DNA from: Leptofilum sp965223285
GTDB lineage: Bacteria > Chloroflexota > Anaerolineae > Promineifilales > Promineifilaceae
Direction of reading: 5' to 3'
Assembly: GCF_965223285.1 (NCBI RefSeq)
Contig: NZ_OZ244997.1
Location: forward strand, 4,650,001-4,714,000
Length of the DNA stretch: 64,000 nt
The notes under the pieces are model-generated. The model had not been told where the DNA came from. It made no database searches and saw only the letters and a program-made list of their open reading frames with translations. Made by a program: the position numbers and the translations under genes. This document shows positions 53,627 through 61,374 of the stretch, piece after piece. The first letter of the stretch is position 1; each line of letters starts with the position of its first letter.

Positions 53627-56041
53627 TTAGTTGTTGTCGGCGCGCAGCGGGGGGATGCCGGAGCCGCTGGAGGCTTTGGGCAGGGGCACGTTCAGCCCCT
53701 CATTGCCGCCAGCCACCGTAAACGGTGCTTCGCTGCTGGGCAGCAGGGCTATCGCCAGCACCTCATCCAGGTGGCTCACCGGAATCAGTTCCAGCTCTTC
53801 CCGAATGGAATCTGGCAGCTCGGGAATGTCTTTGGCGTTGTCGTTGGGCAAAATGACCGTTTGGATGCCTGCTCGGCGGGCGGCAATCGTCTTCGACTTG
53901 AGACCACCGATGGCCAACACCTTGCCCCGTAGCGTCACCTCACCCGTCATCGCCACGTCGCGGCGGACGGGGCGACGGGTAAAGGCAGAGATGATGGCGG
54001 TGGCCATGCTGATGCCTGCGCTGGGGCCATCTTTGGGCGTGGCGCCATCTGGCACGTGCACATGGATATTTACCTGGTCAAAGATGGTCGGTTCCAAACC
54101 GAGCGTCCGGGCGTTGGCGCGCGCATACGTTAAGGCTGCCTGTGCCGATTCGCGCATCACGTCGCCCAACGAGCCGGTGAGGGTGATTTTGCCATTGCCT
54201 TCGCTCAGGCTTACCTCGATGGGCAGCGTGTCGCCGCCAAAGCTGTTGACGGCCAGCCCTGTCACTACGCCAACTTCGTCTTGCTCTTCAGCCATACCGT
54301 AGCGGAACTTGGTGGGGCCAAGAAACTCTGTAATATCTTCGGGCGTGACGGAAAACGGACCCGCTTCGCCGCCAGCCACTTTCACCGCAATTTTGCGTAC
54401 GACAGAGCCGATGCTGCGCTCCAAATTGCGCACGCCCGCCTCGCGGGTGTAGTAGCGAATGAGATGTTGCAGCGACGCTTGATCCAGCGTTACTTCCACA
54501 TCGCCTATGCCGTGCCCGGTTAGCTGCTTGGGCAGTAAATATCCTTCGGCAATGGCTACCTTTTCTTCTTCGATGTAGCCGGGCATGGTGATTGACTCCA
54601 TGCGGTCTAGCAGTGGGGCGGGAATGGTGCTGAGCTGGTTGGAGGTGGTGATGAAAATCACCTGGCTCAAATCAAACGGCACTTCCAGATAATGGTCGGT
54701 GAAATTGGTATTCTGTTCCGGGTCTAGCACTTCCAGCAGAGCCGAGGATGGATCGCCGCGCCAATCGGTGCCGACTTTATCGATTTCGTCCAGCACAATG
54801 ACGGGATTACGCGTTTTGGCATCCCGCAAGGCGCGGATGATACGCCCTGGAATGGCGCCAATGTAGGTGCGGCGATGGCCGCGGATTTCCGCTTCGTCGC
54901 GCACGCCGCCCAGGCTAATGCGTACCATCTCTCGCCCGATGGCGCGGGCCACGGAGGTGGCGATAGAAGTCTTACCGACTCCTGGCGGGCCGTTTAGGTT
55001 AATGATGGCGCCACGCATGTTGGTGCCGGCCAGCTTACGTACGGCGACATACTCCACGATGCGGTCTTTTACGTCATCCAGGCCGTAATGGTCTTCATCT
55101 AGCACTAATCGCACATGATGAATGTCCAGATTGTCTTCTGTAGCGTTGTTCCAGGGGAGTTCTACCAGCCATTCCAGGTAAGTGCGAATCACGCTGGCTT
55201 CGGCTGATTGTTGGCCCTGGTACTCCAGTCGTTTCAGCTCTTTCATGGCGCGTTCATGCACATCTTCGGGCATTTGGGCATCTTCGATTTTTTTGCGCAG
55301 CTCGTCGGGGACGCTCTCGCCATCTTCGCCCAGCTCTTTGCGAATGGCCCGCATTTGCTCGCGCAGCAGGTATTCGCGCTGGGCTTTGTCGGCCCCTTCG
55401 CGAGCGTCTTGCTGGATTTTGTTGCGCACTTCGGTAATGCGTAGCTCTTGCCGCAGGAATTGGATCGTGATTTCCAGTCGCTTTTGGCCACTGATGGTGG
55501 CGAGCAGCTCAACTTCTGTTTCAAAGGGGAGATTGAGCAAGCCAGCGATGTAGTCGGCCAGTTCACCTGCGTTGGTTTTGCTGCGGGTGGTGGCCATTAC
55601 TTGCTGGTTGGCTTCGCCCAGTGCGTCTGCGTACTGTTCCAGGTAGGCAATGGCTTCGGTGATGGTTGCGCTGTTTTCGCTCTGGTCGGCTTCGGCAATT
55701 TCGCTGTATTGGCCAGTGAGGAATGGTTCGGCCGTTTCTAAGCCTTCAAACTTCACCCGGCGGTGCAGCTCAACGAGCATTTGTACGCCCATGTGGGGGG
55801 TACGCAGCACATCACGCACGGTGGCCAAGATGCCAACCGGAACCAAATCTTCTTTTTTAGGTAATTCAACATCGGCATTGTACTGCACGAGGATGAGCAG
55901 CTGGCCGCCGCGCTCAACGGCCGCTTGGGCGGCCGCTAATGAGCGGCGCCGTCCGATGGAAATGGTGGTTGTCACACCGGGAAAAACAACGCCACCGCGT
56001 AGCGGTACGATGGGCACTGTTACATGGTTTAATGGTTCCAT
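53627..56041 (-). CDS. lon: ATP-dependent Lon protease
   Basis: 804 residues from ATG 56041 (AAAGGAC upstream); a longer start at 56080 lacks support. N-terminal substrate domain (VPIVPLRGGVVFPG), coiled linker, AAA+ domain with Walker A GPPGVGKTSIATS and Walker B VIVLDEIDKVG, and the C-terminal protease domain with the catalytic Ser in KDGPSAGISMATA and Lys in GKVLAIGGLKSK. It degrades damaged and regulatory proteins. I saw no perfect ACGGCCGT in this 2.4-kb gene although adjacent genes carry it. The 240 bp upstream show no CIRCE element. Confidence 0.96.
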   Translation of the reverse strand: MEPLNHVTVPIVPLRGGVVFPGVTTTISIGRRRSLAAAQAAVERGGQLLILVQYNADVELPKKEDLVPVGILATVRDVLRTPHMGVQMLVELHRRVKFEGLETAEPFLTGQYSEIAEADQSENSATITEAIAYLEQYADALGEANQQVMATTRSKTNAGELADYIAGLLNLPFETEVELLATISGQKRLEITIQFLRQELRITEVRNKIQQDAREGADKAQREYLLREQMRAIRKELGEDGESVPDELRKKIEDAQMPEDVHERAMKELKRLEYQGQQSAEASVIRTYLEWLVELPWNNATEDNLDIHHVRLVLDEDHYGLDDVKDRIVEYVAVRKLAGTNMRGAIINLNGPPGVGKTSIATSVARAIGREMVRISLGGVRDEAEIRGHRRTYIGAIPGRIIRALRDAKTRNPVIVLDEIDKVGTDWRGDPSSALLEVLDPEQNTNFTDHYLEVPFDLSQVIFITTSNQLSTIPAPLLDRMESITMPGYIEEEKVAIAEGYLLPKQLTGHGIGDVEVTLDQASLQHLIRYYTREAGVRNLERSIGSVVRKIAVKVAGGEAGPFSVTPEDITEFLGPTKFRYGMAEEQDEVGVVTGLAVNSFGGDTLPIEVSLSEGNGKITLTGSLGDVMRESAQAALTYARANARTLGLEPTIFDQVNIHVHVPDGATPKDGPSAGISMATAIISAFTRRPVRRDVAMTGEVTLRGKVLAIGGLKSKTIAARRAGIQTVILPNDNAKDIPELPDSIREELELIPVSHLDEVLAIALLPSSEAPFTVAGGNEGLNVPLPKASSGSGIPPLRADNN

Positions 56042-56319
56042 GGTTTTGTCCTTTATCGACGCGAATCTCAAGTGGATCACGCTTCCTAATTTGCTTACAA
56101 TACTAAAATTTTCTGTCTTCTTTGCTTACACGTTTTTATGGAAGCGCATGGGCTAGATTCTGTCGGTTCTTAAGTTCGGTACACAGTTGTCCGACAATGC
56201 TCAGGAAAGCATACATTTGAAAGTATCAAGGTACCGTGGTTACTCTACAATAGGTCTATAGTATTTTATGCTCTGAGATTGGTTGCACAATAGTCCTATG
56301 TCAGAATCGTGTTAGAAAA

Positions 56320-57324
56320 TTAGTTCCAGGGAAGATTGCTGCGGGTTTGCCAGTAAACGGCCGTTTCTTCCCCCATTTCCAGCAAAATTTCTGCCAACTC
56401 AGGTTGCCAGTTGACATTGATGGCTTCGATGTTAGAGAGCAGGTGGTCGGTTCGGGCAGCACCGCTCAGAACGACATCCACAAAAGGTTGGTTGAGGATG
56501 GCGGCGAGGGCGAGGGCATCAACGCTGGTGTGCTGCTGCTTGGCAAGCTGGGTGAGGATTTCCATTTGGGGTTGGAAGCTGGGAGCGTTGTTGCGTGAGG
56601 TCAGACGGCCGTTTGCCAATGCTTCTTTGATAATGACACCCAAGCCAACCTGGTGCGCGGCGGTGAGAACGGCCGTGGCCGACTGCTCCAAAATGTTCCA
56701 GGTGGCTTGCACTGCACCAAACAGCGGCTTGCCGTCAAACTCAATTTCCAGGGCGCGCCAGAGGGTTTCTGCCTGGCCAGTGCCGCTGAGGGAGAGGCCG
56801 ATGAGGGTGCCTGCATTCCGTAAACGGGCCAGTTCGGTGAGAACCGCATGGTTGTTCAGCACGCCGCTGTCTAGCGTGGCGGAGTGAATCTGGTACAGGT
56901 TAAGCTGCTCGCCTAAATTTGCTTGCGACTCTTGCCACTGGCGTTGCAAGACGGGCAGGGTGTGGTCTTTCACTTCATGTTTCTGCCCTTCTGGCACGTT
57001 GACCTGCCAGTCGGCGGTATAAGTGTAGCCCCACTTGGAGCCGACTGTGATGTTAGCGGGAGCAATTCGGCGGCTGTTTAGCCAGCTAGCCAGGAATGCT
57101 TCGGCACGGCCGTATGACCTGGCGGCGTCAAAGTAGCGAATGCCTGCTTTCCAGGCGGCATCCAGCACGGTGTGGGCGTGGGCTTCCATGGCGGCCACAT
57201 CGTAATTGTGGTTTAGGTCTTGGGCGTGTCCCAAATTGATGTAGCCGGGACGCCCCAGTGCGGCCAGCCCCAGGCCGATTGGCGTGACGGTTAAGTTGGT
57301 TTGGCCGAATGGTTTTGGATTCAT
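56320..57324 (-). CDS. Aldo/keto reductase
   Basis: 334 residues from ATG 57324, with AAGGAACC upstream. Catalytic tetrad Asp and Tyr in FDAARSYGRAE, Lys in VGSKWGY, His in LYQIHSAT; the C-terminal NADPH-binding region includes DVVLSGAARTDHL. TIM-barrel oxidoreductase using NADPH on aldehydes or ketones; the physiological substrate is unknown. Confidence 0.85.
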   Translation of the reverse strand: MNPKPFGQTNLTVTPIGLGLAALGRPGYINLGHAQDLNHNYDVAAMEAHAHTVLDAAWKAGIRYFDAARSYGRAEAFLASWLNSRRIAPANITVGSKWGYTYTADWQVNVPEGQKHEVKDHTLPVLQRQWQESQANLGEQLNLYQIHSATLDSGVLNNHAVLTELARLRNAGTLIGLSLSGTGQAETLWRALEIEFDGKPLFGAVQATWNILEQSATAVLTAAHQVGLGVIIKEALANGRLTSRNNAPSFQPQMEILTQLAKQQHTSVDALALAAILNQPFVDVVLSGAARTDHLLSNIEAINVNWQPELAEILLEMGEETAVYWQTRSNLPWN

Positions 57325-57340
57325 GCTTGGTTCCTTTTTT

Positions 57341-57467
57341 GCCACAGAGAACACAGAGGATTATGAGAGATATTTTACCGCAGAGCTGGCTATCTTTCAT
57401 TTTATGTAGGACACAGATTTTTACAGAAAACACAGATAATAAGTCAAAATCAGTGTTTATCAGTGTC
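57341..57467. repeat. CACAGAG half repeat followed by CACAGAT repeat
   Basis: GCCACAGAGAACACAGAG at 57341-57358 lacks a right arm. At 57411-57467 ACACAGATTTTTACAGAAAA and CACAGATAAT face ATCAGTGTTTATCAGTGT, an imperfect hairpin that runs into the next gene's end. Confidence 0.55.
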
Positions 57468-57924
57468 CCCCTGGCCAGACCATGACGGCGAGGTAGCCGG
57501 GGATGCGGCTGAGTTTCTGGATGGGTTTGAAGAAGGTACGGGCAAAACGATAATAGAGTGGAATAGAACGGCCGTCTCCACTCATCACCTCTACAAAACC
57601 AAACTGCTCATAAAAAGGGATGAGCTTGTCCATGCAGGTGAGCCAGATGGGGGGCTGCTCATTTGCAAAAAGTTGTTCAATGATGGCTCCGGCAATGCCC
57701 TGCCGCCGCCATGCTTTTTGTACGGCGATGGAGGCAAGCTCGCGCGAGCCATCCCAATGCGGTTTGATTTGCCCACAGCCAATAAGTTCTCCATTTTCAT
57801 CTACTGCCACTAGAAAACGGTGCCACTTCAGCCCAATGGGGTTGATATTCACGGCGCGAATGAGCGCTTTAATGGCGGTTTCATCGCTCACTTGGGCTGG
57901 GCGGTAGGTGATGATTTGTTGCAA
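57460..57924 (-). CDS. GNAT-family N-acetyltransferase
   Basis: 154 residues. Begins at TTG 57924, immediately after the stop of the upstream gene, so translational coupling is likely. Acetyl-CoA binding region LASIAVQKAWRRQGIAGAII, followed by FYEQFGFVEV. Acetyltransferase acting on an amino group; the substrate is unknown. No signal or membrane segment. Confidence 0.8.
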   Translation of the reverse strand: MQQIITYRPAQVSDETAIKALIRAVNINPIGLKWHRFLVAVDENGELIGCGQIKPHWDGSRELASIAVQKAWRRQGIAGAIIEQLFANEQPPIWLTCMDKLIPFYEQFGFVEVMSGDGRSIPLYYRFARTFFKPIQKLSRIPGYLAVMVWPGGH

Positions 57925-57926
57925 GA

Positions 57927-58334
57927 CTATGATTTCATTTTGCGAAGAGCCATCGCCATGGCACCCAGAGCCGTAAACATGGTAATGGCGATTTTGGTTA
58001 CGTCTACCACTGGCTCTACGCGCACCCCGCCTGGGCTAACAATGATGGTAGCTACCGGGCGGGCCATCGTGGTGCCGCCCCCACCGCCACCGCCGCCAAA
58101 GCCAGTGTCACCCTCTTCCCCTTCCGCTGGGGACGTGCCACCCCCGCCGCCGTAGCCAACGCCCATGCCTGCCATGTATTCTGAGGCGGTGATGATGGTG
58201 TGTTCGCCGACGGTGATGGGTTGGCTATAGACGGCATCGGGGCGGGTGACCTCGAATAACTTGCCGATGAGTTCATTCGCGGATTCTTGGTCTGCTACGG
58301 ATTTGATCATTAGTTTATTAAAGCTATCGCTCAT
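57927..58334 (-). CDS. GerW/YtfJ-like protein with polyglycine run
   Basis: 135 residues. The N-terminal half (about 10-60: NELIGKLFEVTRPDAVYSQP then ITVGEHTIITASEYMAGMGV) follows the pattern of the GerW (YtfJ) family. It is interrupted by two glycine runs (GGGGG, then eight Gly). The C-terminus is a hydrophobic helix with a basic end (ITMFTALGAMAMALRKMKS), probably membrane-facing. In Bacillus GerW is a spore protein; here no sporulation genes are seen and the role is unknown. A likely paired gene lies just upstream. Confidence 0.6.
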   Translation of the reverse strand: MSDSFNKLMIKSVADQESANELIGKLFEVTRPDAVYSQPITVGEHTIITASEYMAGMGVGYGGGGGTSPAEGEEGDTGFGGGGGGGGTTMARPVATIIVSPGGVRVEPVVDVTKIAITMFTALGAMAMALRKMKS

Positions 58335-58351
58335 GATGACTCCTTTTGAGC

Positions 58352-58420
58352 TTTGTAGCCGAGGATTCCAATCCTCGTATTTTTTTGAGAGGATACGCGC
58401 TAAGAAAGCGCGGCTACAAA
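58352..58420. repeat. GTAGCCGAGG / GCGCGGCTAC inverted repeat
   Basis: TTTGTAGCCGAGGATTCC at the left and CGCGCTAAGAAAGCGCGGCT with ACAAA at the right. It shares the TAGCCGCGCTTTCTTAGCG core with 40444-40503. Confidence 0.65.
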
Positions 58421-58422
58421 GG

Positions 58423-58704
58423 TTATTTCTTTTTAAGTCGCCGGAACAGGGTGAAAAACAAGCTGAGGAACAGACTGGCTCCGATGATGCTCAAGCTGGC
58501 GAGGCGGGTAACGTCTACAATCGGGTGGCGTTCGGTTTGCTCGCCATTTTGAACGAGGACGGCCGTTGGCCCCTGCCACACAAAGCCGCCGTAGGGAAAG
58601 TTGATGATGAGGGCTTTTGATTCGGGGATGAGGGTATGGTGTGGGGTGGAAACGGCCGTTCCCTGCACAGTTTTCCATTCAATAAAATCGGTAAGTTTGG
58701 TCAT
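58423..58704 (-). CDS. Small membrane protein related to the GerW-like gene
   Basis: 93 residues from ATG 58704, preceded by AAAGGAGAG; the longer upstream frame is rejected. It has a soluble part (ALIINFPYGGFVWQGPTAVL, about 35-50) and a C-terminal helix (LASLSIIGASLFLSLFFTLF) with a basic end. The shared VDVT segment before the helix (IVDVTRLASLS here, VVDVTKIAITM next door) suggests it is a shortened paralogue or partner of the GerW-like protein. Function unknown. Confidence 0.55.
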   Translation of the reverse strand: MTKLTDFIEWKTVQGTAVSTPHHTLIPESKALIINFPYGGFVWQGPTAVLVQNGEQTERHPIVDVTRLASLSIIGASLFLSLFFTLFRRLKKK

Positions 58705-58765
58705 GGCTCTCCTTTGGAAAATAAAAAGCGGAACACAGAGACGCACAAAGGTTACACAGAGAAAA

Positions 58766-59494
58766 TCAGGTAATGGCTTGCCTTGGTTTTGTTAAATCAT
58801 TTGTGGCGTAAGACCACAGCAAAAAGAACAGATAAATCCCCCAGCTAAACAAGACCCCTACCAAATCAGATTTGATAAGGACGTGAAAGGTGATGCTCAA
58901 CAAAATTGAACCAGTTTTGTGGCGGAAATAAGCAAAGATGAGGGCAAGTAGTAGAAGCTGAAAAACAGGTGTTTGATGCTCTGGCAGGAAAACTTGTGTG
59001 TGGGGTAAAACAAACAACACGCTAGACAAGATGATAGCCCACAGATGAGGTTTTTTAGCTTCCTTGAACAGCCGCAAAATTAGCGCATAGACGAAGCCTC
59101 TGAATAGCAACTCTTCGCCCGTTCGGGCAAACGCTTCAGCTAACGAGGAAGACCAGCTTAGTTGCAGCCAAATCTCCGGGTTCTGGAAATAAAACCACGC
59201 ACTGCTGACAATAGTCAGTGCTACAAAAATCATCACCTTTTTATTAAGCGCAATGCCGAATTCTGTCAAACTGAAATCGGAAAACCAGACGAAAATGAAG
59301 CTGGGAACATACAGTGAAATCCAAAGTAGCCAAAAAAGATTCGTTACTTCGCCCACAATGACAATGTCGGGTGTCCAGGTGAAGTAGTTGATAACGGCCG
59401 CAGCCAGCATAAAGACGAGCACGTAGATTGCACCGAAAAGGTACAGTTTATCCTGGCGCAAATTATCGACAATGGTACGCAAAGAGACGTTCAT
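58766..59494 (-). CDS. CPBP-family intramembrane metalloprotease
   Basis: 242 residues with about eight membrane helices. Active-site motif EELLFRGFVYALILR (Glu-Glu-x3-Arg) at about 129-143, then HTQVFLPEH and a late ITFHVLIKSD His. This is the CAAX protease/bacteriocin-processing (Abi) family, which cuts or processes membrane substrates. Substrate unknown. Confidence 0.85.
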   Translation of the reverse strand: MNVSLRTIVDNLRQDKLYLFGAIYVLVFMLAAAVINYFTWTPDIVIVGEVTNLFWLLWISLYVPSFIFVWFSDFSLTEFGIALNKKVMIFVALTIVSSAWFYFQNPEIWLQLSWSSSLAEAFARTGEELLFRGFVYALILRLFKEAKKPHLWAIILSSVLFVLPHTQVFLPEHQTPVFQLLLLALIFAYFRHKTGSILLSITFHVLIKSDLVGVLFSWGIYLFFLLWSYATNDLTKPRQAIT

Positions 59495-59539
59495 TTGTAA
59501 CGATTGGGTGATGCAATTGTGGTGGCGACGAGACCAGAA

Positions 59540-60193
59540 TTAATCTTCCTGGAAGTGTCGGTCTAGCTGTTCTAGCAGTTCGGCGGCTTCTACCAATTTG
59601 TCCAGCGGATTTTCTTCGCCCGTGAAGTAGCGGTAGTCGGCGGGCATCAGGTCCAGCGTTTCTACGATTTCCTGATACTTGTCTTTGAGAGATCGTTCGT
59701 TGATGCCAAAAACGGCCGCGATTTGTGAGCGCGTAATTTCTAAAAAGTTGACTTTGACAATGGCGTAAGTGAGTGCTCCCGCCCAGAGCGACGGTTTTGG
59801 GGTGCGTAACGGCCGTCTGCCGATGGCGATGCGATATTCCAGCCACATCTGAATGGCTTTGCCAATTTGGGGCAGTTCCAAATCTAGCTGCTTCATCCCC
59901 TCAATGAGGTTAGATTCCACGTCGTCCAGACCTGTTGAGAAAAGCTGCTCGTACCGGGCGGCAACGTCATCTTCCGTTTCTGTTTGCAGGTAGCCACCCA
60001 ACGCAGCCATTGCCTGATCATAATCGCCACCCCTGGTGTAGGCGCGGGTCAGGTTCAGATGGTATTCTGGATTTTCTGGATCGGCGGCAACGGCCGCAGC
60101 AAAAGCGTCTACCGCTTTGTCAATTTGCCAAGCATCGTAAAGTGCCATACCTGTTTGATTGTATTCAACTGCTTTCTTCTGTTTTCTTGTCAT
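59540..60193 (-). CDS. TPR protein with C-terminal HTH-like region
   Basis: About 217 residues from ATG 60193. Residues about 10-75 form two TPR units (AVEYNQTGMALYDAWQIDKA and VDAFAAAVAADPENPEYHLN). The C-terminal third contains a cyclin/HTH-like segment (YAIVKVNFLEITRSQIAAVF then GINERSLKDKYQEI), similar to transcription-related HTH units in TPR proteins. Possibly a regulator or adaptor. Function unknown. Confidence 0.6.
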   Translation of the reverse strand: MTRKQKKAVEYNQTGMALYDAWQIDKAVDAFAAAVAADPENPEYHLNLTRAYTRGGDYDQAMAALGGYLQTETEDDVAARYEQLFSTGLDDVESNLIEGMKQLDLELPQIGKAIQMWLEYRIAIGRRPLRTPKPSLWAGALTYAIVKVNFLEITRSQIAAVFGINERSLKDKYQEIVETLDLMPADYRYFTGEENPLDKLVEAAELLEQLDRHFQED

Positions 60194-60300
60194 GAGGTCG
60201 CCAACTTTGCCTAATTTATGGTTGCATTGTACAGAGTGGGTCAACCAGCGTCAAGCGGATGGGACTGTAGTCATGGGGTGTCGGTAGGGGAATGAGTGGC

Positions 60301-61089
60301 TTACGATTCTAGCGGCTGGAAGCTGCGAAAGATTGTCTCGAAATCGTCCAGATTTTGGGCAAATTGGTCTGCCGGGGCGCAGGTGGTAACGAGGTAAACG
60401 ACGGTTTTGGTGGGGACAAACTGTTCCAGGCAACGCCAACGGCCGTTTGCCAATTGCAAATTAAAGCGAAGCTGGCTGCGCGTGGGGCCGGGACTGTTGT
60501 TGACCGTCGCTGCATCAAGAAATTCCATTTTTTCTGAACGCTGTTCCTGTGCATACGACAAAAATTGCTCGGTAGAGAGGCGCGTAAGGCGTTGGCTGCG
60601 GCCAACGAGGACAAAGGTGGCGTCAGGATTGGATACGGCCGTTTCTGCCACGCCCAGCAGCAGCATCTCACCGTCGGCCACCAAACTGTGCAGACGCTGT
60701 GCCAATGTTGGGAAGGGGGGAAGCGCTGTCGTTTCCGGGGCTTGGGGTGTTGCTGCTAGATCAATAATTTGCCAGGTGTCCGGCAGGTTCAAGCTAAATT
60801 GTAGCTCGCCATCGGTGACGGGCTGCCAGCCGGGCAACACAACGGTGCCGCCACCAAATTGCAGCAGTGGGGCTTGCCCAATGGCGCGGGTGGTGAGAAT
60901 GAGGAGGAGGAGGAAAACGGCCGTTAAGCCTGCATAGCGCAAAATCGAGCCAACATCCAGTGAAGATGGCGCAAGCTCTGCATCAAGGGCAGCGGTTGGG
61001 GCCGTTGGGTTCAAGGCTCGTCCGCAATGCCAGCATCGGTTGTCTGTAGCTGCTACCGTTTGTCCGCAATTTATGCATTTATCAGCCAT
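60301..61089 (-). CDS. Zinc-ribbon single-pass membrane protein
   Basis: 262 residues. N-terminal zinc ribbon (CINCGQTVAATDNRCWHCGR, four Cys), one membrane helix (about 49-69), then an extracellular domain of about 190 residues with LQFSLNLPDTWQII, resembling beta-sheet domains seen after zinc-ribbon anchors. A role in sensing or protein contact is likely, but no function is known. The upstream 285 bp to mutS2's end hold a terminator and a hairpin. Confidence 0.65.
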   Translation of the reverse strand: MADKCINCGQTVAATDNRCWHCGRALNPTAPTAALDAELAPSSLDVGSILRYAGLTAVFLLLLILTTRAIGQAPLLQFGGGTVVLPGWQPVTDGELQFSLNLPDTWQIIDLAATPQAPETTALPPFPTLAQRLHSLVADGEMLLLGVAETAVSNPDATFVLVGRSQRLTRLSTEQFLSYAQEQRSEKMEFLDAATVNNSPGPTRSQLRFNLQLANGRWRCLEQFVPTKTVVYLVTTCAPADQFAQNLDDFETIFRSFQPLES

Positions 61090-61269
61090 AGTCAGGAATG
61101 TGTAAACTATTCACGAATGTGAACATTTTAATACTTGATGAGTGCCCCACACACCCTCTCAAAAAATAGGACGTGCGTCCTATTGTCGGGTCCTAGTGCC
61201 TTACCGTAAACTAAGTGCATCATACACTAACTTGATTCCCAATTTCCTCCTTTTTCTCCTCTTCCCGCA

Positions 61270-61298
61270 AAAGGCCTTGCAGCAGCAAGGCTTTTTGT
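61270..61298 (-). terminator. Terminator of mutS2 (bidirectional stem)
   Basis: GCCTTGC-AGCA-GCAAGGC stem with T-runs on both sides (plus CTTTTTG, minus CCTTTTG). It ends the mutS2 transcript about 100 bp past the stop. Confidence 0.75.
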
Positions 61299-61305
61299 TT
61301 ATTTT

Positions 61306-61364
61306 GCCACAGAGGGCACAGAGATTTAAGAGGTTTTTCTCTTTTCCTCTGTGTCCTCTGTGGC
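61306..61364. repeat. CACAGAG-family intergenic hairpin
   Basis: GCCACAGAGGGCACAGAGAT on the left pairs with CCTCTGTGTCCTCTGTGGC on the right. Confidence 0.8.
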
Positions 61365-61374
61365 CAGTTCATTT

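Noticed and set aside
56042..56319. CIRCE or other heat-shock operator before lon
   Set aside because: No TTAGCACTC-N9-GAGTGCTAA-like pair found in the upstream gap.
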